Source: Acidobacteriota bacterium (GTDB lineage: Bacteria; Acidobacteriota; Terriglobia; Terriglobales; Acidobacteriaceae). Taken from it: a stretch of DNA of 10,303 nt. The notes under the pieces are model-generated. The model was not told the origin of the DNA. It ran no database searches and was given only the letters and a program-made list of their open reading frames with translations. The position numbers were made by a program, and so were the translations under genes. The stretch spans positions 1 through 10,303 of the forward strand of contig QHZX01000271.1 in the NCBI GenBank assembly GCA_003224835.1. Reading direction: 5' to 3'. Positions 5,492-10,303 of this stretch are shown piece by piece; the stretch's first letter is position 1; every line of letters begins with the position of its first letter.

Positions 5492-6322
5492 TCACTTCCT
5501 GCTTTTCGGTAAATCGGCTTTCGGCAGATCGAGGCGCTGCAACTGAAACAATAGGGTTGCAAATCCAGTCTTCGATTTCATCTGCAGCGGGAGATGTCGC
5601 GCATCATCGCTGAACCACACCCAAAGCACGCCTTTGTTCTTCAGCGGTCCGGAGATAGGTTCGGCCTTGATCCGCAGAGCCTCAAATTCGCCAAACGGAA
5701 CTTTGACTCTATTGCGGCCTTCAACGTCAATTTTCACATCAGTGGTCCTGCCGCCGTCGTTAACCGGAAAGGTCTGTGATGATCCCACAGTCAAATTGAG
5801 CGACGCAGCGTAAAAGAAACCGCTCACCACATCGGTGACGCAGGGCGGAATATCGAAATCTGCCTGTCGTTTGGTTCCAGTCTTCAAATTGCTTTCGTCC
5901 ATGTGGCTCTTTGCGGTCTGATAATTGAAATGAACCTGTCTCTCGATGCGCCGAGCGCCTTCTTCGCTGTGCTTCGAAATTCGCTGAGTACAAAACGTGG
6001 CGGGTTCGATATCGGCGTCAAAGGTATCGTGAACAGCATAGATTTTACTGACCACGCCTGATGTATTTGCTGATGCGCGAAGATGCTCAAAGGAATTTGA
6101 GCGCAGGAAACTCACGGTCGCCGTCCCGGCGTTGAGTAGGTGCCACTGTACTGAGTACACGAAGTTCTGGCCTTCGGGAAAATGAAAACTTGGCGGAGGA
6201 GGAACGATCCGCGAAACCGAAGCCGGTTTTGTCGCGAGTGGGAAAGGCTTGTTTTGCGCAATTGCAGAGCCCGTAATCAGGATTACGGCACAGAGTGGCG
6301 CGAATGTCCTCTTCACGTCCAT
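5492..6322 (-). CDS. Secreted DUF3108-family protein
   Basis: A 276-residue protein that begins with a signal peptide (MDVKRTFAPLCAVILITGSA then IAQ, probable cleavage after AIA). The mature part is rich in beta strands and matches, from memory, the DUF3108 family of periplasmic proteins: a start like FHFPEGQNFVYSVQWHLLNA, then AGTATVSF, a central VTDVVSGFFYA and a C-terminal VWFSDDARHLPLQMKSKTGF. The last motif, a strand with D-x-R-x-x-P, is the clearest marker. Function is unknown for the family. The start is taken as ATG at 6322, whose A is the last base of the preceding gene's TAA (TAATG); a TTG at 6337 in the same frame would add five residues before the signal peptide and is less likely. 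It is the last gene of the LPS operon, so an envelope role is inferred from context only. Confidence 0.72.
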   Translation of the reverse strand: MDVKRTFAPLCAVILITGSAIAQNKPFPLATKPASVSRIVPPPPSFHFPEGQNFVYSVQWHLLNAGTATVSFLRSNSFEHLRASANTSGVVSKIYAVHDTFDADIEPATFCTQRISKHSEEGARRIERQVHFNYQTAKSHMDESNLKTGTKRQADFDIPPCVTDVVSGFFYAASLNLTVGSSQTFPVNDGGRTTDVKIDVEGRNRVKVPFGEFEALRIKAEPISGPLKNKGVLWVWFSDDARHLPLQMKSKTGFATLLFQLQRLDLPKADLPKSRK

Positions 6323-6867
6323 TATTTCCGTAACCAAACGAATTTTACGATTAAGGCAGCAATCATCAATCCCGTGCCAATCGCCGCGTTGTATTCACGG
6401 TGCTTCCAGTAAAGATGCCAGGAGAACGAATTGGGTCGGCTCGCGTGAGGGCGGAATCGCGGAAATAGTCGGGGAACTTCAGCAGCATAGTCGTCGAATT
6501 CAGGAAAGTGCTCGCGCAGAAATGCTTCCTCAGAACGAATCACAGGAACATATATGGCGAACAACATGGCGGCTGCGATTAGCGGCAACAACCAGCTTCT
6601 TGCGGCAACCAGGAAACCCGCGGCAAGAATGATCGACCCCAAATAGAGAGGATTGCGTGTATGAGCATATGGGCCGCTAGTTGCGAGAACCTGGTTTTTT
6701 TCTACGTGGCCTGAGGCGACGGCGCGGATGCAGAGGCCCCCGACGGCAATGCAGCTTCCGATCACGATAGAAAGACTTGTGGGCCGTGCCAGCCAAATAT
6801 ATGCGGCTGCAAACGCGAATCCCAGCGGCACCCGGACGCGGCGGGAGATTTTGCTCCAGCTAGGCAC
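6322..6867 (-). CDS. Isoprenylcysteine carboxyl methyltransferase (ICMT/PEMT)-family membrane protein
   Basis: A 181-residue integral membrane protein of the small S-adenosylmethionine-dependent ICMT/PEMT superfamily. The cofactor-binding signature is complete: GPYAHTRNPLYLGS (65-78) and RSEEAFLREHFPEFDDY (111-127), the latter with the paired Glu of the R-x-E-E motif. Hydrophobic segments lie at about 13-28, 31-51, 74-110 (a hairpin of two helices) and 160-179; the last, beyond the SAM motif, is an extra helix. The substrate of bacterial members is generally unknown; lipids or quinone-like compounds are possible. The start is GTG at 6867, supported by a strong AAGGAG five bases away. It overlaps the heptosyltransferase by 8 bp and the DUF3108 gene by 1 bp, so all three are translationally coupled. 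Confidence 0.82.
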   Translation of the reverse strand: MPSWSKISRRVRVPLGFAFAAAYIWLARPTSLSIVIGSCIAVGGLCIRAVASGHVEKNQVLATSGPYAHTRNPLYLGSIILAAGFLVAARSWLLPLIAAAMLFAIYVPVIRSEEAFLREHFPEFDDYAAEVPRLFPRFRPHASRPNSFSWHLYWKHREYNAAIGTGLMIAALIVKFVWLRK

Positions 6868-7942
6868 TCGTTCTCCTTAGCAACTCGCGCGTCGCAGAAA
6901 TTACTTCATCAGTTGAAATGGCGAGCAGGCCAGGGTGGGGAGCGCTGGTGTGCGACAACGAAGTCTTGCTGGCTGGATTGCGCAGAACGATGCTTTGAGT
7001 CCCGTACGGCCCGTTACGCGCGGGATCTGTCGGACCGAAGATGGCGACCACGGGAACCCGTAGCGCGGCGGCGAGATGCAACGGACCAGTATCACCGCCG
7101 ATAAATAACCGGGCGCGCCGGGCAAGCGCAACCAGTTCGGAAATAGAACATGAAATCGGTTGCGAGATGCCGTCACTGGCCACTTGAACTTCGAGCGCCA
7201 GTTTGTGCTCGCCCGGGCCGAAATTAATCAGAGGAGTCAATCCGCACAGCGAGAGCGCTCGCGCGACGTGGCCATAGCGCTCCGCGGGCCACTGCTTCGA
7301 TCCCCATCCCGCTCCTGGGTTGATAATCACGAAGCCAGCGCTCAGCCCAGAAATCTTTTTTGCGACAGAAGCTTCTGCCTCTGCATCATGGGGCAACGCG
7401 GCTTCACAGTTTGGAAGGGGTGTACGAGCAACAGACTCGGCCATGGAATGGTATTGCTCAACAACGTGCTCGCCTCGACCCTGGACCTGTTGGCTGTAAA
7501 AAATCCGTGCAGGAAGTTCTCGCGGATGCTGAAACCCGACAATCTCCTTTGCGCTGGACAATCGCGCAAAAAAAGCAGACTTCAATGCGCCTTGAAAATC
7601 CGCTGCAACTTCGTAAGCTTGGCCTCGTACTTCACGTAAAGCCTTCGCAGCCTGGCGTCTGGTTTCGCTTGAGAGGAGCGATTTTCGCCAGCGTTTTGTG
7701 TCCACGATATGCACGAAGTCGACCACCGGCCGCCGCGGCGTTCGTGGCCCGGAAAGCGGAGAGTTTCTGGCGCACAGGAGCTCTGACCAACGATCTTCAA
7801 TGATCCAGCCGATACGCAGAGCGGGAGCCGCAGTGCGCAACGCGGTGACAGCGGCAAGCGTGTGAATCACATCGCCCATTGCGCCCAATCGCACAACCAG
7901 CAGGCTTTCAGGAGGGGAGCACGTGGCAACTCCGGCGCTCAC
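6860..7942 (-). CDS. waaC: ADP-heptose:LPS heptosyltransferase, WaaC-like (GT9 family)
   Basis: A 360-residue cytoplasmic glycosyltransferase that adds L-glycero-D-manno-heptose from ADP-heptose to the Kdo of the LPS inner core. It has the GT-B two-domain layout. The N-terminal acceptor domain shows VVRLGAMGDVIHTLAAVTAL (16-35), with Asp24 at the place of the WaaC catalytic Asp13, then RWRKS (84-88), DFQGALKS (115-122) and the PRELPARIFYS stretch (140-150). The C-terminal nucleotide-sugar domain shows NPGAGWGSKQWP (208-219), GGDTGPLHLAAAL (282-294) and GPTDPARNGPYG (303-314). The last motif and RELPARIFY favour heptosyltransferase I (WaaC) over WaaF. The start is GTG at 7942, in a GTGA overlap of 4 bases with the hldC stop. 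Residues 60-72 (Arg/Pro-rich) look like a small extra loop. Confidence 0.87.
   Translation of the reverse strand: MSAGVATCSPPESLLVVRLGAMGDVIHTLAAVTALRTAAPALRIGWIIEDRWSELLCARNSPLSGPRTPRRPVVDFVHIVDTKRWRKSLLSSETRRQAAKALREVRGQAYEVAADFQGALKSAFFARLSSAKEIVGFQHPRELPARIFYSQQVQGRGEHVVEQYHSMAESVARTPLPNCEAALPHDAEAEASVAKKISGLSAGFVIINPGAGWGSKQWPAERYGHVARALSLCGLTPLINFGPGEHKLALEVQVASDGISQPISCSISELVALARRARLFIGGDTGPLHLAAALRVPVVAIFGPTDPARNGPYGTQSIVLRNPASKTSLSHTSAPHPGLLAISTDEVISATRELLRRTSA
6871..6878 (-). promoter_or_regulatory. Ribosome binding site inside waaC for the GTG start of the ICMT gene
   Basis: AAGGAGAA on the - strand, a near-perfect Shine-Dalgarno whose AAGGAG core lies 5 bases before the GTG at 6867. 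It lies within the last codons of the upstream heptosyltransferase gene and settles the 8-bp overlapping start. Confidence 0.75.
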
Positions 7943-8424
7943 GAGCGGCGCTGCTCCAATCGATTACGAATAATTTCAGTGGCGGAATGGTCCTTTGGAT
8001 CGCCGACGATTTCAACGCGACCTCCGCACTCGATTACGGTGTTTCGTTCGGGCACGCTGTCTGCGGTGTAGTCAGTGCCTTTGGCCTGTATGTCGGGGCA
8101 AATCTCACGTATTAACGATCGCACGTCGCCTTCCGGAAAAATGACTACGGCGTCGACATCGGATAAGGCCGCAAGAATCTCAGCGCGTTCTCCGGCAGGC
8201 ATCAGAGGCCTTCCATCCCCTTTGAGCGAGCGGACAGATTCGTCAGAGTTGATCGCAACCACCAGGCGGCCGCCGAGCTGCTTAGCGGCGTGAAGATACC
8301 GGATGTGTCCGACATGAAGAAGATCGAAGCAGCCGTTCGCCAGCGTGATCTTTTCGCCGCGAGCGCGCCAGGCCTCCACGCGTGCTTTCAACTGTTCGCG
8401 GCCGAGAATCTTGTGATCTGCCAA
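7939..8424 (-). CDS. hldC: D-glycero-beta-D-manno-heptose 1-phosphate adenylyltransferase (RfaE2/HldC)
   Basis: A 161-residue nucleotidyltransferase that joins AMP from ATP to heptose 1-phosphate, giving ADP-heptose for LPS. It is the free-standing version of the C-terminal domain of bifunctional HldE, at its normal length. The signature NGCFDLLHVGHIRYLHAAK (30-48) includes the H-x-G-H active site (His37, His40). NSDESVRSLKGDGRPLMPAG (59-78), VPERNTVIECGGRVEIV and the C-terminal HSATEIIRNR are typical of RfaE2. The start is TTG at 8424, with AAGGA six bases away on the - strand. The hldA gene is separate and 103 bases upstream, so the organism uses the split HldA + HldC arrangement. It overlaps waaC by 4 bases. 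Confidence 0.93.
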   Translation of the reverse strand: MADHKILGREQLKARVEAWRARGEKITLANGCFDLLHVGHIRYLHAAKQLGGRLVVAINSDESVRSLKGDGRPLMPAGERAEILAALSDVDAVVIFPEGDVRSLIREICPDIQAKGTDYTADSVPERNTVIECGGRVEIVGDPKDHSATEIIRNRLEQRRS

Positions 8425-8430
8425 TTCCGA

Positions 8431-8435
8431 TCCTT
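8431..8435 (-). promoter_or_regulatory. Ribosome binding site deciding the TTG start of hldC
   Basis: AAGGA on the - strand, 6 bases before the TTG at 8424. The protein's normal N-terminus (a short helix before the NGCFD strand) starts here, so the TTG start is well supported. Confidence 0.6.
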
Positions 8436-8461
8436 ATGCTCTGCAAGAAAAAGCTTTTAAC

Positions 8462-8499
8462 CGCAGAGTTCGCCGAGACCTCGCCGAGTTCGCTGAGAA
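8462..8499. repeat. Tandem CGCNGAGNN repeat in the hldA-hldC gap
   Basis: Four imperfect units in a row: CGCAGAGTT, CGCCGAGACCT, CGCCGAGTT and CGCTGAGAA (9 bp each, one of 11). They are flanked on both sides by A-runs (AAAAGCTTTT at 8449-8458 and AAAAA near 8498-8502). They lie between two co-transcribed genes. I have the impression that 9-bp CGCAGAG-type repeats recur between genes in several bacterial phyla; this is unverified here. Confidence 0.6.
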
Positions 8500-8527
8500 A
8501 AAGCCCAACGCCATCTCGCAGAAAAAC

Positions 8528-9601
8528 TTAATGCGATCTCGTCTGTGGCGGCGATTTCTCGAGAGCCTCAAGCAATTCCCGCTGCGATACTGTCGCGGTG
8601 CCGCGTTTCATCACCACGATACCCCCGGCGTAATTCGCCAAATGCGCCGCCTCTTCTGCGTTTGCGCCAGCAGCCAAGGCGGCTGTAAAAGTGGCAATCA
8701 CCGTATCGCCTGCGCCGGTAACATCGGTCACCTGATCACTGCCGAAGACCGGGATATCTACGGGCTTGTTCTTACCGGGAAATGCAACCATGCCATCGCG
8801 CCCACGCGTGATCACCAATGAACTCAGGTTCATGCGCGAAATTATTTCTGTGCCAGCGGAACACAATTGGTCCCAGTCCTGGCCGATTATGTTTCCCAAC
8901 GCCTCTTCGACTTCAGGTTCATTGGGAGTAGCCGCGGTAATTCCGGAGAACTCAAGCATGCGATGACGGGAATCGAGGATCACCGGAATGGAGTTGTAAT
9001 TCCCTGCGGACTTCGAGGAAGCCGCTGGGCGTGGCGTGCGACGCCGCTCCCGCGCGGCATTCAAAATTTGCGGAGTCGCTGCACCATAGCCGTAATCTGA
9101 AATCAGCAAGGCGTCGGAGGCGCGTAAGTATTCGCGAGTTGCGAGAGCGAGTTCGCGCGCGGTGTGGCGATCCGGCCCTGCATCAGGTTCGCGGTCGATG
9201 CGCACTACCTGCTGACGCCAGGTGTGAGGCATTCCCGCGAGAATTCTGGTTTTAGTGACAGTGGCAAGGTTCTTGTGTTTAAGGATGCCGGTGACCGGAA
9301 TGCGTTTGTGGCGAAAACTGCGGAGCAGCAGGCGTCCGGGCTCGTCGTTGCCAATAATGCCGACAGGAAGAACGTTCACGCCGAGGTCGGCAAGATTGTT
9401 TACCGCATTGGCTCCGCCGCCCGGGACCACAGAACGTTCGCGATGGCGGAGGATAAGCACGGGGGCTTCACGAGAAACCCGCGAAATTTCGCCCACGACG
9501 AATTCGTCAGCCACCATGTCGCCGAGCACAGTAACGGTGACGCGCGGGAAGGACTCTATGATTTTGCGCAGGCGGTCGGTGGGCTTCGAGGAGCGCGACA
9601 T
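8528..9601 (-). CDS. hldA: D-glycero-beta-D-manno-heptose 7-phosphate kinase (RfaE1/HldA), PfkB family
   Basis: A 357-residue ribokinase-fold sugar kinase that phosphorylates heptose 7-phosphate at C1 with ATP, feeding HldC. N-terminal substrate signatures are VLGDMVADEFVVGEISRVSR (25-44), EAPVLIL, then VVPGGGANAVNNLADLGVNV (58-77), all typical of the HldE kinase domain. The C-terminal PfkB signature TDVTGAGDTVIATF (292-305) includes the catalytic base Asp299; TPNEPEVEEALG (224-235) and VITRGRDGM precede it. At 357 residues it is longer than the usual 320-330, mostly because of an Arg/Ser-rich insert at about 185-203 (ARERRRTPRPAASSKSAG). The start is ATG at 9601, 29 bases after the lpxK stop, with no strong Shine-Dalgarno, so translation may depend on coupling. 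The position next to hldC and the heptosyltransferase confirms the role. Confidence 0.9.
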   Translation of the reverse strand: MSRSSKPTDRLRKIIESFPRVTVTVLGDMVADEFVVGEISRVSREAPVLILRHRERSVVPGGGANAVNNLADLGVNVLPVGIIGNDEPGRLLLRSFRHKRIPVTGILKHKNLATVTKTRILAGMPHTWRQQVVRIDREPDAGPDRHTARELALATREYLRASDALLISDYGYGAATPQILNAARERRRTPRPAASSKSAGNYNSIPVILDSRHRMLEFSGITAATPNEPEVEEALGNIIGQDWDQLCSAGTEIISRMNLSSLVITRGRDGMVAFPGKNKPVDIPVFGSDQVTDVTGAGDTVIATFTAALAAGANAEEAAHLANYAGGIVVMKRGTATVSQRELLEALEKSPPQTRSH

Positions 9602-9630
9602 TTTAGTTGGTCACTGCCACTGCGATTCTC

Positions 9631-9924
9631 TCACGCTTTGGTTCTGCGTTCCGCGATCACGCGGAGAATTGTATCTACAACGTCAGCGGAATCGACTATC
9701 TCCATCTGAACGCGCGCGATCACCGGCGCTACTTCAGCAAGATATGGGCCGAGATTTATCGCATCTTTTTCTGTGGTGATGAAAGAGCCGGACTGTTTGA
9801 CATCTCGCAAATCGAGCAGATCGCGTACGTCATCGCGGGTGTATTTGTGGTGGTCTCGGTAAAACTTTTCTGCGCTCGGTTGAATGCCTATCATCCGCAG
9901 TTGCTCGACGAACCTTGAGTCGGG
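9631..9924 (-). CDS. lpxK: Tetraacyldisaccharide 4'-kinase LpxK, C-terminal part (frame broken)
   Basis: C-terminal end of LpxK, the inner-membrane-associated kinase that phosphorylates the lipid A disaccharide at the 4' position. It reads RPDSRFVEQLRMIGIQP, then FYRDHHKYTRDDVRDL and GSFITTEKDAINL, the last being the LpxK C-terminal T-E-K-D motif, and ends in a short helix and TGA. The ATG at 9894 is internal: the frame is open and family-like back to about 9924 (PDSRFVEQL), where it meets the N-terminal part in another frame. The stretch between, which usually ends in AFCGIARP, is absent, probably 30-45 residues. It is the first gene seen in the operon, 29 bases before hldA. Confidence 0.87.
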   Translation of the reverse strand, partial: PDSRFVEQLRMIGIQPSAEKFYRDHHKYTRDDVRDLLDLRDVKQSGSFITTEKDAINLGPYLAEVAPVIARVQMEIVDSADVVDTILRVIAERRTKA

Positions 9925-10303
9925 TCGATTTCTTCCGTCAGCACAACGGCATCGGCGCGGCGAAGGGAAGAGAGTGGCTCGCGCAAACGGCCCGCTGGAA
10001 GAAGCTGATCGTGCAAGTCCTCAGAGGTGAGCAGGACAATATCGAAGTCGCGGGCCAGCGAGCGATGCTGAAAACCGTCGTCAAGAATATGAATCGTGGA
10101 GTCGTCCTTTTTCTCGGCAAGCACGCCTGCTTGATATCGGCTTTCGCCAACTATAACGGGGCAGCCAAGCCTTTGAGCGATCAGGAGAGGCTCGTCTCCG
10201 AAATCGAGCGATGTGCCGTTGGGGGCGACGGCCATTGTGCCGTGGGTTTCACGTCCATATCCGCGGGAGAGGACATCGAATGCAATGCCACGCTGTTTCA
10301 GCA
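9891..10303 (-). CDS. lpxK: Tetraacyldisaccharide 4'-kinase LpxK, central part (cut by right edge)
   Basis: Middle of the same lpxK gene, open through the right edge of the window. The ATG at 10235 is internal; coding sequence continues upstream as LKQRGIAFDVLSRGYGRETH. Visible LpxK marks are SRGYGRET, GDEPLLIAQRLG, VIVGESRYQAG, the conserved ILDDGFQHRSLARDFDIVLL and LLPAGRLREPLSSLRRADAV followed by VLTEE. The DDGFQH block lies in the kinase core. The Walker A loop (usually G-N-x-x-x-G-G-T-G-K-T) would lie beyond the window edge and is not seen. After TEEID (about base 9924) the frame runs out of family-like sequence and stops at TGA 9891, sharing ATGA with the C-terminal part. A waaA (Kdo transferase) gene often precedes lpxK, but nothing here shows it. 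Confidence 0.88.
   Translation of the reverse strand, partial: LKQRGIAFDVLSRGYGRETHGTMAVAPNGTSLDFGDEPLLIAQRLGCPVIVGESRYQAGVLAEKKDDSTIHILDDGFQHRSLARDFDIVLLTSEDLHDQLLPAGRLREPLSSLRRADAVVLTEEIDPTQGSSSNCG

Noticed and set aside
7160..7803. + strand frames opposite the heptosyltransferase gene
   Set aside because: The - strand carries all the GT9 motifs; these are composition shadows.
8462..8499. CRISPR array
   Set aside because: The units are 9-11 bp and contiguous, with no spacers and no cas genes in the window.
9164..9709. 181-codon and overlapping 174-codon + strand frames opposite hldA and lpxK
   Set aside because: Mirror frames of clear - strand enzymes with conserved motifs; no signal peptide or recognisable domain.

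Overview
The window looks like a chromosomal segment from a Gram-negative bacterium, most likely an acidobacterium (Acidobacteriota, Terriglobia-like). This is an inference from the wording of the primary sigma factor, the lipid A and heptose (LPS) genes, the secreted TPR protein and the moderately high GC. No rRNA, tRNA, CRISPR array, insertion sequence or phage gene was recognised.

Layout. (1) Bases 2-969, + strand: a histidinol-phosphate-aminotransferase-like PLP enzyme, open at the left edge and broken by a frame change near 683. (2) Bases 1072-1737, + strand: a compact VapB/VapC toxin-antitoxin pair. Its start codon lies in a perfect palindrome, the likely autoregulatory operator. (3) Bases 1764-3432, - strand: rpoD, the primary sigma factor, with a strong terminator behind it and a TTG start. 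Its frame is broken near 2668 and a stretch of the variable region is missing. (4) Bases 3433-3853: a 421-base divergent intergenic region with an inverted repeat, a 31-bp tandem duplication and a near-consensus sigma70 promoter. (5) Bases 3854-5473, + strand: a secreted TPR protein. (6) Bases 5492-10303, - strand: a tightly packed cell-envelope operon. In transcription order it reads lpxK (cut by the right edge, frame broken near 9922-9929), hldA (heptose-7-P kinase), hldC (heptose-1-P adenylyltransferase), waaC-like heptosyltransferase, an isoprenylcysteine-methyltransferase-family membrane protein and a secreted DUF3108 protein.

How the genes work together. LpxK finishes the lipid A anchor. 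HldA and HldC make ADP-heptose (the phosphatase and epimerase steps are not in this window). The heptosyltransferase puts heptose on the inner core. The last two genes are translationally coupled to the LPS genes by short overlaps (8 bp and 1 bp), so they probably belong to the same envelope programme, but their roles are unknown.

The most striking feature is that three unrelated conserved genes (the hisC-like gene, rpoD and lpxK) each lack a short internal block at a frame change, and in all three the missing length is 1 modulo 3. An intact RpoD is essential, so assembly error is the leading explanation. I found no convincing new multi-gene system; the remaining items are regulatory sites and repeats.
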